58,783 nucleotides of DNA. It comes from Phycisphaerales bacterium. Lineage in GTDB: Bacteria; Planctomycetota; Phycisphaerae; Phycisphaerales; SM1A02. The translations under genes were made by a program, and so were the position numbers. Below, in pieces: positions 23,652 through 32,981 of the stretch. Within the stretch, counting starts at the first letter, position 1. Each line of letters begins with the position of its first letter. The DNA lies in the NCBI GenBank assembly GCA_022446905.1, contig JAKVBT010000011.1, positions 31,483 to 90,265 of the forward strand. Reading direction: 5' to 3'. Under the pieces are notes generated by a model. It was given only the letters and a program-made list of their open reading frames with translations, was not told the DNA's origin and did not search any database.

Positions 23652-26555
23652 ATGGAGTCTGAGATGGAGCAGTGCATGGCCAGAGATACGACAGCCGCAT
23701 CGAGTTCCGAAGGATGGTCCGCATTCGTACAGCGGCATGTTGGACCAGATGCCCAGGACATCGCATCGATGCTTGATTCGATCGGCTTCGATTCGTTGGG
23801 GGACATGATGGGGGCGGCGATGCCTGCTTCGATCGTGACCGAATCGCCTGGCGATATTTCTGCCAAAGATCCGCAGGAAGCACTTTCTGACCTGCGTGAG
23901 ATTGCCGCCAAGAATCAGGTGCTTCGAAGTTGTATCGGAATGGGCTATCACGATGTCATCGTGCCTCCGGTGATCCAACGATCCATCCTTGAGAATCCAT
24001 GCTGGTATACCCAATACACGCCCTATCAATCTGAGATTGCGCAGGGTCGCCTAGAGGCTTTGCTTACGTATCAGACGATGATCTGCGATCTCACCGCTTT
24101 GCCTGTAGCCAATGCGTCACTGCTTGATGAAGGCACGGCTGCTGCAGAGGCAATGATCATGTGTCGTCAGATCGCCAAAGATGATCGTCGTCGCTTTGTC
24201 GTATCCGACCGCTGTCATCCGCAGACCTTGGAGGTATTGCGAGGTCGCTGCGCACCGCTGGGCATCGAACTGGTGGTGTGTGATCCCATGTCAGCAGAAG
24301 CCAATCTGGAGACTGCCTGCGGGGTCATGGTTCAGGCCCCAGACACCTACGGAAGTGTTACTGACTGGACGGAGCTGGCCAAGACAGCGAAGGCGGCCGG
24401 TGCAATTGCGGTGATGGCTGCTGATCTATTGTCATTGACGCTGCTGACACCACCAGGTGAATGCGGGTTTGACATTGCTATTGGATCAACTCAACGATTC
24501 GGGGTGCCGATGGGATTTGGTGGTCCACACGCAGCTTATATCGCGGCTCGTCAGGAGTATGTGCGACGACTTCCAGGGCGGATCATTGGTGTCTCGCGGG
24601 ACAGCAGTGGTGAGCGTGCGCTTCGAATGGCGATCCAGACCCGTGAACAACACATCAAACGTGATCGCGCCACAAGCAATATCTGTACGGCGCAGGTCTT
24701 GTTGGCGATTATGGCTGGAATGTATGCGGTGTGGCATGGGCCTGAGGGGCTGCGCCGTATCGCTTCTCGGGTGCGTTCACACGCGTCTCGACTCGCCAGT
24801 GCGCTCGAGCATGCCGGGCTTTGTATTGAGCCTGGCAATCGATTTGACACAGTTGTCATTCACGCGACATCTTGCGAGGACGCGCAGGCCATCGTGGATC
24901 GTGCTTGCGTAGCGGGGTACAACCTACGTCTGTATGAGTCAGGCATGTCAGTCGGTGTCGCCTTCGATGAAACGACTACCGAGGCTGATGTTTCCACAGT
25001 GCTCTCGGCGTGTGCACCAGGGGCTTCCTTGATGAGTGCCGAGGATACGGAGTATCCAGAGGCACTTGCTCGCACAAGTGGGTATCTCGCAGATCCCGTA
25101 TTCGGTCGCTGTCGTAGTGAAACAGAGATGCTTCGTTTTATTACACAGTTGCAAAATCGAGATCTTTCGCTCGCGCACTCGATGATTCCTCTGGGATCAT
25201 GCACCATGAAGCTCAATGCCACTGCTGAAATGATGCCGGTCAGTTGGCCGGAGTTCTCGCGTATGCACCCCTTTGCTCCTGCGGATCAGACGCAGGGTTA
25301 TCGCGAGATGATGGCGACGCTGGAACAGCGTCTGGAATCACTGACAGGGTTTGACCGCGTGTCACTTCAGCCCAATGCTGGTTCCCAAGGTGAGTATGCG
25401 GGTTTGCTGGTGATTCGAGCCTGGCATCACAGCCGCGGTGATACTGATCGCGATGTCTGTCTAATTCCGATGTCGGCACATGGAACGAATCCTGCCAGTG
25501 CGGTTGCTGCAGGTTTCAAAGTCGTGCCAGTTGCATGCGACGACAGTGACATCTCCATTGAGGACCTGAAAGCCAAACTGACGGCGCATGAAGGTCGTGT
25601 TGGCGCCATCATGGTTACTTACCCGTCAACGCACGGGGTCTTTGAAGACTCGATTGGTGAGATCTGCAGTCTCGTACATCAGGCCGGTGGGCAGGTCTAT
25701 CTCGATGGAGCCAATCTCAATGCGATGCTTGGACATGCACGGCCGGGCGAAATTGGGGCTGATGTTTGCCACCTGAATCTGCACAAGACATTTTGTATTC
25801 CACACGGTGGAGGTGGTCCTGGCGTGGGGCCAATTGGTGTGGCTGCGCACCTGTCGCCGTTCCTTCCCGGACACTGTGTGGAGTTGCCAGCGTCTGCCGG
25901 TGATCATGCCATTGACGCAGTTGCAGCAGCGCCATGGGGCAGTGCAAGCATTTTGCCAATCTCATGGATGTACATCGAAATGATGGGCGACTCAGGCTTG
26001 AGGCATGCCTCTAGTGTGGCTGTGCTTTCAGCAAATTACATGGCCAGTCGACTGGAGGATCATTATCCGGTTCTCTATCGCAATGAGCACGGTCTGTGTG
26101 CCCATGAGTTCATCCTCGACCTCCGGTCCTTTGACAAATCAGCTGGGATTAAGCCAGACGATGTAGCGAAACGACTGATGGACTATGGATTCCATGCACC
26201 GACCATGTCGTGGCCGGTTCCAGGAACGCTGATGATCGAGCCGACCGAAAGCGAATCACATGCTGAACTGGATCGCTACTGCGATGCGCTGATTGCGATC
26301 CGTGCCGAGATCGCGGCCGTCGAGTCTGGAACTGCTGATCGCGAAGACAATGTGTTGCGTCACGCACCGCATTCCATGCGAGCCATCTCGGCTGATGAGT
26401 GGACGCATCCCTACAGCCGTACTGAGGCAGCTTGGCCAGCGGAATGGCTCCGAGAGCGTAAGTTCTGGCCACCAGTTGGTCGAGTAGACAACCCGTTTGG
26501 GGATCGAAATCTCGTGTGCACCTGCGCGGGTATGGATCAGCACACGTCGAGCTGA
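23652..26555 (+). CDS. gcvP: Glycine dehydrogenase (decarboxylating), P-protein of the glycine cleavage system
   Basis: 967 residues, full length for the single-chain P-protein (both P1 and P2 halves fused). The PLP lysine is K712 in LNLHKTFCIPHGGGGPG. Other conserved stretches are GMGYHDVIVPPVIQR, YTPYQSEIAQGRLEAL and MIPLGSCTMKLNA. The enzyme decarboxylates glycine and passes the aminomethyl group to lipoyl-GcvH. The gcvT and gcvH genes are not in the window. The start at 23652 is followed by two more ATGs (23664, 23676), any of which could be used; no clear ribosome site decides. The stop is directly next to the serA stop on the other strand. Confidence 0.97.
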   Translation: MESEMEQCMARDTTAASSSEGWSAFVQRHVGPDAQDIASMLDSIGFDSLGDMMGAAMPASIVTESPGDISAKDPQEALSDLREIAAKNQVLRSCIGMGYHDVIVPPVIQRSILENPCWYTQYTPYQSEIAQGRLEALLTYQTMICDLTALPVANASLLDEGTAAAEAMIMCRQIAKDDRRRFVVSDRCHPQTLEVLRGRCAPLGIELVVCDPMSAEANLETACGVMVQAPDTYGSVTDWTELAKTAKAAGAIAVMAADLLSLTLLTPPGECGFDIAIGSTQRFGVPMGFGGPHAAYIAARQEYVRRLPGRIIGVSRDSSGERALRMAIQTREQHIKRDRATSNICTAQVLLAIMAGMYAVWHGPEGLRRIASRVRSHASRLASALEHAGLCIEPGNRFDTVVIHATSCEDAQAIVDRACVAGYNLRLYESGMSVGVAFDETTTEADVSTVLSACAPGASLMSAEDTEYPEALARTSGYLADPVFGRCRSETEMLRFITQLQNRDLSLAHSMIPLGSCTMKLNATAEMMPVSWPEFSRMHPFAPADQTQGYREMMATLEQRLESLTGFDRVSLQPNAGSQGEYAGLLVIRAWHHSRGDTDRDVCLIPMSAHGTNPASAVAAGFKVVPVACDDSDISIEDLKAKLTAHEGRVGAIMVTYPSTHGVFEDSIGEICSLVHQAGGQVYLDGANLNAMLGHARPGEIGADVCHLNLHKTFCIPHGGGGPGVGPIGVAAHLSPFLPGHCVELPASAGDHAIDAVAAAPWGSASILPISWMYIEMMGDSGLRHASSVAVLSANYMASRLEDHYPVLYRNEHGLCAHEFILDLRSFDKSAGIKPDDVAKRLMDYGFHAPTMSWPVPGTLMIEPTESESHAELDRYCDALIAIRAEIAAVESGTADREDNVLRHAPHSMRAISADEWTHPYSRTEAAWPAEWLRERKFWPPVGRVDNPFGDRNLVCTCAGMDQHTSS

Positions 26556-27782
26556 TCACTCGCTGGGTTCAGCACCAGTCAGAATGCGAAGGCGTATCGT
26601 CTCATCCATGCCAGTGATTTCACAGCGCAGCGTCTCGAGGTCAACCGGGTCAATGTCGAGGATGACATAGGACACATCTCCCTGACTTTGCAGATACTCA
26701 GCGTGAATATTCGCTTGAGCGTCGGCGATCTTGGCATGTAATGCGCTGAGAACACCAGGCACATTTCGGTGGAAGTGGAGTAATCGCAGGTGGTCTGGAT
26801 TTTGGCTTGGCAGATCTACTTCCGGAACATTGACCGCGGATGTGGTTGTGCCAGTCGTGGCATAACGTGAGATCTTCTGGGCCACATCCAAGGCAATCTG
26901 TGCTTGCGCTTCTTCAGTACTACCGCCAATATGCGGGGTCATGATGACATTCGGAAGGCCTGCCAATGGGCACTCGAAGGACTCTTCAGCGCCCTTAGGT
27001 TCTGCTGGGTAGACATCCAATGCGGCGCCGGCGATGTGTGCATTGCGGATGGAATCAGCTAAGGCATCGAGGTCGACCACAGTACCCCGAGCGTTGTTGA
27101 TGAGTGTGGCGTGGGCCTGCATTCGATCCAGTTCCGATGCGCCAATCATGTGCCGGGTAGTTGCTGTGGCTGGGACGTGCAGTGTTACAACATCAGCACG
27201 CTCGAGCAATTCACCGAGGTGTTCGCATGGTTCCGCATTGCCCAGTGCCATCCGCGGAGCGATGTCGAAGTAGATGACCCGCATGCCAATTGCTTCAGCA
27301 AGCACTGATACCTGAGACCCAATATGCCCGTAGCCCACGATGCCGAGTGTTCGACCCCTTACTTCATGCGCTCCGGCGGCACTCTTATTCCAGCGGCCTT
27401 GATGCAAACTCATCGATCGATCGAACAGTCTGCGATGGAGGGCGATGATCTCCGCAATTGTCATCTCAGCAACGCTGCGTGTATTTGAGAAGGGCGAGTT
27501 GAACACGACAACACCTGCTTTGGCGGCAGCGGTCACCTCGACCTGATTGGTCCCGATGCAGAAACAACCCACACCCTCCAGTGCATCTGCGGCTTCGATG
27601 ACTTCGGTTGTCACGATCGATTTGGAACGGATGCCCAGATAGCGTACGCCTTTAAGGGCGCTGCTCAGGTCATCGCCGGTCAGCGCCCCATCGTGCCGAG
27701 CGACTGATAGTCCGGATCGCTTCAGCGCAGCATCGGCATCTGGGTGAATGTGTTCCAGCAGCAGAACGTCATTGGTGGGCAC
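26556..27782 (-). CDS. serA: D-3-phosphoglycerate dehydrogenase
   Basis: 408 residues, the short form with a C-terminal ACT domain as in Escherichia coli SerA. The N-terminal catalytic half, Rossmann motif GIVGYGHIGSQV, NNARGTVVD with the catalytic Arg, and TPHIGGSTEEAQ with the catalytic His are all present. The ACT domain (about 330-408) should mediate serine feedback. It catalyses the first step of serine synthesis. It is convergent with gcvP (stop codons directly adjacent at 26555/26556). Both act on the serine-glycine axis, although on opposite strands. Confidence 0.96.
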   Translation of the reverse strand: MPTNDVLLLEHIHPDADAALKRSGLSVARHDGALTGDDLSSALKGVRYLGIRSKSIVTTEVIEAADALEGVGCFCIGTNQVEVTAAAKAGVVVFNSPFSNTRSVAEMTIAEIIALHRRLFDRSMSLHQGRWNKSAAGAHEVRGRTLGIVGYGHIGSQVSVLAEAIGMRVIYFDIAPRMALGNAEPCEHLGELLERADVVTLHVPATATTRHMIGASELDRMQAHATLINNARGTVVDLDALADSIRNAHIAGAALDVYPAEPKGAEESFECPLAGLPNVIMTPHIGGSTEEAQAQIALDVAQKISRYATTGTTTSAVNVPEVDLPSQNPDHLRLLHFHRNVPGVLSALHAKIADAQANIHAEYLQSQGDVSYVILDIDPVDLETLRCEITGMDETIRLRILTGAEPSE

Positions 27783-27796
27783 AGAAGACTCCGCTC

Positions 27797-29740
27797 TCAG
27801 TTGGCCATGAGCCGGTCACACGCCTTTCCGGCATCATCAGCCAAGGCTGTGGCATCAATTGGAGAGCCTACGGCCAACTGCATCCACGCGTCAGGTGTGA
27901 GGCAGCCGATGGAGCAGATCCGGCGTGTTTCTGTTGCCAAATCTCGCTCATGTACATGGCGACGAACCTGATGGCTGATCATGTGTCCAAGGGCATAGTC
28001 CGCCAAGTACAGCGGATAGCCGACCATGTGCTGATAGGCACCCAAGGTCGCGTATGGATCAGCACCGAGAAGCGGTTGGTAATGGGTGGTCCAGAGTTCC
28101 TCGGCCACTCGAAGCACAGTGGCTCGGAGGGCCTCTGCATCGGCATCTGGATTGGCATACAGCCATCGCCAGACATGTAGTTCAAGCAGCGCGGACCCCG
28201 CGATTTGACAGGCTGTCAGCATGGTCTCACAGGTGGCGTAGTCTGCTTGTTTCTCGACGTCTTCATCAAGGCCAAGCACTTCGCCGGCCAGGGCCTGATA
28301 CAGGAAGGCAAATGCCTCAGTGCACGCTGTGTTGGGAACTCCACGAAGCGCTGGCCGGGGCACGTAGTGCGTCGAACACAACTGCTCAAGATTGTGTCCT
28401 AGTTCGTGCATGGCAGTGTCAAAGCCATCCCATCCAAGTTCGCAGTCCAGACTGTTGGTGCGCAGCCAGGCGCCATACTCCGGTAGTTGCGGTCGCATGG
28501 CATGTCCAGCCCCGCGGGCAATTTCGACTTGTACCTGATTGCCGAGGAAATCAGCGTCGCCCTCTGAATAGCCAAGCCCCTTGAGAATCTTAGGAAGTGC
28601 AAGTTGCAGTCCTCGATGATCGCCAAAGCGACGACGCACCATGGCATCTAATTCAGCGACGGGTTTGGCTGGGGCCAATTGGTCAAAGTAAATGTCATGT
28701 GCTTCAAGCGGGCGCCCGACACGCTGTTCAACCATCGCAGCGAGTTTCTTGCGTGTCGGCGACTCCAGCAGATCCAGAAGAAGTCGCTCGACTTGTTCTT
28801 CTGGAATCTCGCGTTGCATATCGAACTTACGAGCGATGGCTGTCGGGTACTCATCATGGTGTTCGTCGTAGGCCTGGGCTACGCGATACATATCAAGCCA
28901 GCGTTCGTAACGCTTGAGACCGATGATCGATTCTGGATCGCTGCCTGCAACGCTATTGGTGGTCGGATCCCAGTCGCCATTGTCTTGCCCAGCCATGATT
29001 GACTCCGGAAGAGTCCCATCGACATGACGTCGCATGACCCACATCAGGGCTCGCTGGCGTTCCAAGCCATTGGCATCCGCATATCCACCCCGCACTTCTT
29101 CACGAATCAACCAGTGCGCGAGCAGTTTTCGATCAGCCTCAAATGGTCGTGTGCCATCAGAAAGTGTCAAGCTGCCGACGGGCACGTGAAAGTCAGCGAC
29201 GAAGCGATCAGCCCGGTGTCCAAGTTCGCGGGCAAAGTCAGCAGTTTCCGCTGGAATACGAGCGCCAAATTGGCGTGCCAATCGCACTGCAGCCCATTGG
29301 TCGGAGGACCAGTTTTCGCCATGCTCGAGCATTGTCTTGAGATCAGGCCGGTCAAGATTCAAGAGCGCGACAAATGCAATCTTCTGTCGATACAACTGGT
29401 CAGCAAGGTCTGGAGACGGATCAAAGGTGGCCAGAACGTCGTCGATCTCATCGAGTCGTTCGCCTCTGAGGTCTGACCAGCGACGCAGTGTGCGATGCAT
29501 TTCGTACAAATGTCCACCAATCTGCTCCATGGCTTTTTCGAGGCGATCCACAAGCATGGCGAGTCGGTCTGGATCGTTGATGAAGTGTTTGAGGCAGAAC
29601 TCATGCATCTCGGACTCATTGCCGTCATCTGAAGTCCATCGCGCTTGGACTCGATTCAAGCCAGCTTCGGCTCGGGCTCGGCATCCCTCGCCGTGCATTT
29701 GGATCAGTTCGTCAATAGTGCACAAGGTGGCAGTAGTCAT
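27797..29740 (-). CDS. M3-like zinc metallopeptidase (HExxH)
   Basis: 647 residues from the ATG at 29740 (AGGAG 9 nt upstream); a GTG two codons earlier is less well spaced. The zinc motif is H445-E-L-G-H449, with a likely third ligand E475 in ACTEAFAF, the spacing seen in M3-type oligopeptidases. The mostly helical N-terminal two-thirds also fits that fold. No signal peptide, so it is probably cytoplasmic and degrades oligopeptides. It sits 14 nt upstream of serA on the same strand, and is divergent from a protease-inhibitor-like lipoprotein gene. Confidence 0.85.
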   Translation of the reverse strand: MTTATLCTIDELIQMHGEGCRARAEAGLNRVQARWTSDDGNESEMHEFCLKHFINDPDRLAMLVDRLEKAMEQIGGHLYEMHRTLRRWSDLRGERLDEIDDVLATFDPSPDLADQLYRQKIAFVALLNLDRPDLKTMLEHGENWSSDQWAAVRLARQFGARIPAETADFARELGHRADRFVADFHVPVGSLTLSDGTRPFEADRKLLAHWLIREEVRGGYADANGLERQRALMWVMRRHVDGTLPESIMAGQDNGDWDPTTNSVAGSDPESIIGLKRYERWLDMYRVAQAYDEHHDEYPTAIARKFDMQREIPEEQVERLLLDLLESPTRKKLAAMVEQRVGRPLEAHDIYFDQLAPAKPVAELDAMVRRRFGDHRGLQLALPKILKGLGYSEGDADFLGNQVQVEIARGAGHAMRPQLPEYGAWLRTNSLDCELGWDGFDTAMHELGHNLEQLCSTHYVPRPALRGVPNTACTEAFAFLYQALAGEVLGLDEDVEKQADYATCETMLTACQIAGSALLELHVWRWLYANPDADAEALRATVLRVAEELWTTHYQPLLGADPYATLGAYQHMVGYPLYLADYALGHMISHQVRRHVHERDLATETRRICSIGCLTPDAWMQLAVGSPIDATALADDAGKACDRLMAN

Positions 29741-29802
29741 TGGCACATACTCCTCTCTTTAGCCCCGTATTCTAATGAGCGTGGGCGGTAGCGTCTCGGG
29801 CT

Positions 29803-29808
29803 TATACT
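29803..29808 (+). promoter_or_regulatory. Possible -10 element close to the start of the inhibitor gene
   Basis: TATACT lies 7 nt before the ATG at 29816. If it is a -10 box, transcription would start at or next to the start codon, giving a leaderless mRNA; there is also no Shine-Dalgarno sequence. No good -35 box is seen. Confidence 0.35.
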
Positions 29809-29815
29809 GAGCTCC

Positions 29816-30259
29816 ATGCTTCAGATTGGATTTCGTATGGGAACGGCTGGCTTGTTGCTTACAGCGATGCTGGGAGTCAGCCAGTTTGGATGCGCCAACC
29901 AGACTCGGACGAAGACGGTGTTGCAAGAAGGAGATGTCGCGCTTGGTGCAGTAGACAATGGTCGAACCGTCAGAGTTCGCAATGGGCAACTGATTCTCGT
30001 CAATCTTCCTGAGAATCCCACGTCGGGTCGTACTTGGCAGTTGGTGCGCGAGCCGGATCAAATGGTGGTTATGCCGGACGGCGAACGTCTCGATTCCAAT
30101 CATCAATCGGTGGCCGAGGACGCGCTGGTGCAAACGCAGGAATTGCGATTCAAAGCAACGGGTCCAGGCGAGACGATTTTATCTCTAGCCTATGTTCGTC
30201 CTGGTATGGGTTTGTATGTCAGCGACGACCGCTGGATGATTCGCATCGAAGTCGATTAG
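29816..30259 (+). CDS. Chagasin-like (inhibitor I42) envelope protein
   Basis: 147 residues. The N-terminus is a signal peptide with a possible, non-canonical lipobox (Q-F-G-C26). The mature part shows the three loops of the chagasin/I42 family in degenerate form: NPTSGRTW (67-74, canonical NPTTGY/F), a Gly-rich segment (ATGPGETIL) and YVRPGM (canonical RPW). Family members inhibit papain-like cysteine peptidases. It is divergent from the M3-like peptidase, which is of a different catalytic type, so a direct link is not implied. Its stop overlaps that of the SPFH gene by 3-4 nt. Confidence 0.8.
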   Translation: MLQIGFRMGTAGLLLTAMLGVSQFGCANQTRTKTVLQEGDVALGAVDNGRTVRVRNGQLILVNLPENPTSGRTWQLVREPDQMVVMPDGERLDSNHQSVAEDALVQTQELRFKATGPGETILSLAYVRPGMGLYVSDDRWMIRIEVD

Positions 30260-31830
30260 TCCTTTGGCGCGGATTCAGTGCGGGAGTCACGATGCACCAT
30301 CGAATCAAGCATGGTGCCGATCAGCGCTGTGCTTTGAGCATCGGTGCCGCTTGAACTACTTTCGCCAACGACCATGACTCGAGGGGTAATTTCGATGTTC
30401 CGTTCACCGATCACTTTCAGTAATTCGATCAGGGCAGCGTTGCCGGACCCGATTTCCTCTGCCAGCTTTCTGAACAGTTCAGCTTGGGCATCGGCTTGAA
30501 TTCTGATCGCCTCGGCTTCAGCCTGGGCTTCGATCAGACGTTTTTCCTTGCCCTGTTCTGCAATCTGAACTGCATAGGTCGCTGTGGCTAGATTGGCTTC
30601 TTCCTCGGCTTCCTGCTGTGTGCGTCGCAGTGCCTTCTGTTCTTCAGCAGCGCGCTGCTGCTCCTGGAAGGTTTGTTGTTCCTGTAAAGCAATCTCGCGA
30701 TCGGTCTGGGTCTTGAGCAGGGCACCCAATGAAGTTTCATCGCCAATTTGTCCGATGCGAACTGCACGCACAGTGACTCCGACGTTGGCCATTTCATCAA
30801 GGATCATGTCAGTGCTGGATGATTCTTGTTGGCTTCGCTGCTGCACATAGTCGAGGGCTTTGACGTTCTCTGCGTTGTTGCGGAAGATCGCGCGAACCAC
30901 TGAGGCGAGGTAACGCTGCAACTTTTCTTGATCGCCACCGAATTCAGCGACAACCTGAGGGGCATCGTCTGGGCGAATCTGGTACTCAATGCGAACATCA
31001 ACAGGGAATGTGAATCCGTCAGAGGTTCGTACCTCAATTTCGCGATCATCTTTGCCAGTACCCGTCTCTGGACCGATGCCGTAGCGAATGATCTGCTGTT
31101 CTGTAGACACCATTGTGACTTCATAAGCCTTGGTGTTGAGATACAACTTGTCGGGATGCAGAGGTTGCCGCCAAATGCCACGATTGCCGCGGTCAACGAT
31201 GGCTGCTGTGACACCATCTGTTGATTCCACACTGTCACCGACGTTTGATTTGACGACTCCAACGGTGGCTTTGGGAATATTGGTGGCGGTGACCAATTCG
31301 ACATCAAATAGTCGCGTGTTCATGCGGTAATTGCCCGGGCGTAGGACTGTGGCCTGAGGTCCACGGTGTCCACCACCCTCGCCAAGGAAGTAGTCAGCTC
31401 TTTGCATCTGCTTGGGGTCATCCCATTCATCAGCAAATGCATGTGTGGCTGGAAGTGGCTGGCCGTCCAGTGCCGTCAAGAGGCCGACTTGATCGGATCC
31501 AACCTGGACGATGGGCTCAAGTTCGACGTCATATAGCCCGGGCCACAGCCAGAAATGCCAGCCTGGTCCCAAGATCTTGGCCTGAGGTCCCTTTTCGCCA
31601 TTGGTTGCAAGGATCTGACCCGGAGGAAGTTCTGGTCCATAATGTTTCACAACAATTCCGATTTCATTGTCGCTGACGTGGCGCACGGAACTGCCAAGCA
31701 CAAAGAGGAACAGCACCACCAGCGCTGCGAGTGCGCCGGAGATTCGAGCCGTTGTATTGGGTGAAGTGAATGCCCAGCTGCAAATGGCGATGGCTGCGAC
31801 AAGTCCGATGAATAGCACAATGAACGTCAT
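30256..31830 (-). CDS. SPFH/band-7 membrane protein
   Basis: 524 residues. Two N-terminal membrane helices (about 1-20 and 30-48) are followed by an SPFH domain split by an insertion (about 50-330; VSDNEIGIVVKHYGPELPPG, then FPVDVRIEYQIRPDDAPQV) and a long Glu/Gln/Ala-rich coiled coil (about 370-460; ALQEQQTFQEQQRAAEEQ), as in flotillin- and HflK-like proteins. Such proteins form membrane scaffolds. GGAG lies 8 nt before the ATG at 31830. The C-terminus is Ser-rich and not conserved. It is downstream of the prepilin-like gene by 91 nt. Confidence 0.9.
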   Translation of the reverse strand: MTFIVLFIGLVAAIAICSWAFTSPNTTARISGALAALVVLFLFVLGSSVRHVSDNEIGIVVKHYGPELPPGQILATNGEKGPQAKILGPGWHFWLWPGLYDVELEPIVQVGSDQVGLLTALDGQPLPATHAFADEWDDPKQMQRADYFLGEGGGHRGPQATVLRPGNYRMNTRLFDVELVTATNIPKATVGVVKSNVGDSVESTDGVTAAIVDRGNRGIWRQPLHPDKLYLNTKAYEVTMVSTEQQIIRYGIGPETGTGKDDREIEVRTSDGFTFPVDVRIEYQIRPDDAPQVVAEFGGDQEKLQRYLASVVRAIFRNNAENVKALDYVQQRSQQESSSTDMILDEMANVGVTVRAVRIGQIGDETSLGALLKTQTDREIALQEQQTFQEQQRAAEEQKALRRTQQEAEEEANLATATYAVQIAEQGKEKRLIEAQAEAEAIRIQADAQAELFRKLAEEIGSGNAALIELLKVIGERNIEITPRVMVVGESSSSGTDAQSTALIGTMLDSMVHRDSRTESAPKD

Positions 31831-31921
31831 GATTCGGCTCCAGTTTGAAGCATGGGCGCATCACGGTGAATCGGTGACACCATGGGTACGCAATCTTCTT
31901 GGGAAAAGGCCAATCCTGATT

Positions 31922-32854
31922 TTAGCGAACACTGTTGATGCTTGGGCACCAGAGCGGATCGGTCGCCTGATCGGCCCATCGACGCATATTGGCGAGTGCT
32001 TCAAAGGGCTCTACGGCCACATGGCCGTCTGGGGCGGCAATGAGGACTCGTCCATTGTGCCTGGCTGAGAGGAAGCCGCCGGTGATCGCCGGATCGGTTT
32101 CAGCGGTGGGCATGATGAACTCGCCGGTATCGGTGGTTGCCCACTGTGGCTGACTGGAACCTGCCGCGGGTTTGTATGGGGTTTCGAGCCGCCAGAAACC
32201 TTCAAGGATGTCAGTCTCGGTGCCGCCGCCACGCCTTCCTCGGGAAGATGCAAAGGCAATGAGGTCTGCGGGTCTTCGCAGCATACTGACGGTGTCGGCA
32301 GCCAATGGCGGGGCAGAAGGATCCTGTGAATGAATGAACTGGTCGAGCATCCAGACATCACAGTCGCCGGACTGTCGACCGCCCAAATAATCAGCATTCA
32401 AGCCAAAAGAGGAGTGCAGTGTTGCCATGTAGACCGCTGCACTTGGATCCGAGGTGTTGGTGAGTTGTTGCTGCCAGAACTGGTGCAAATCATTGACCCA
32501 CAAGGTGTCGACTGGGTTATCTAAATGCGAAATCAATCGCCACATCCAGCGACGTCGTGCTACGTCTGGAATGGTCGTTCCATTCCATTGCAATGGCGCT
32601 TCATGGCTAGGTAATTCGTCGCCTGAATCAACTTGCCCAATGATCAGTTGGCCATCATGATCAAAGCTCCATGATCGCCATGCGCCAATCAATGACCGCG
32701 CCGCACTTCGTTCCAGAGTGGTTGCGGCAGATCGTGACAAGGCATTCGCGCTGGGCAGGACGATCGCCACAAGTAAGGCCAGGATCCCGATGACAACCAT
32801 CAGTTCCATGAGCGTGAAGCCCTTGTGCGGTGCATGATTTTGGCGAGTGCTCAC
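31922..32854 (-). CDS. Prepilin-like protein with N-terminal methylation motif
   Basis: 310 residues from a GTG at 32854 (a TTG at 32860 is the alternative; ribosome sites are weak). The type IV pilin/pseudopilin signal is KGFTLMELMVVIGILALLVAI near residues 12-32, with Gly before the cleavage point and Glu at mature position 5-6. The C-terminal part has SARHNGRVLIAAPDGHV, matching the H-x9-DG type tail common in the large planctomycete family of such proteins. It is likely processed by a prepilin peptidase and sits at the cell surface or in a type II secretion-like apparatus. Function within that family is unknown. Confidence 0.85.
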   Translation of the reverse strand: MSTRQNHAPHKGFTLMELMVVIGILALLVAIVLPSANALSRSAATTLERSAARSLIGAWRSWSFDHDGQLIIGQVDSGDELPSHEAPLQWNGTTIPDVARRRWMWRLISHLDNPVDTLWVNDLHQFWQQQLTNTSDPSAAVYMATLHSSFGLNADYLGGRQSGDCDVWMLDQFIHSQDPSAPPLAADTVSMLRRPADLIAFASSRGRRGGGTETDILEGFWRLETPYKPAAGSSQPQWATTDTGEFIMPTAETDPAITGGFLSARHNGRVLIAAPDGHVAVEPFEALANMRRWADQATDPLWCPSINSVR

Positions 32855-32981
32855 AATCAAATTCCGACTTTTTGCCCACAGGCAAAGCCATAGTGCTGCA
32901 ATTGATACGCAGTCTCAACAGTATACCCAGCATTTGAGGCTCGGCTGCTCCGTTGGAAAAGAGCCCAGAGAGGGCGTCCCG

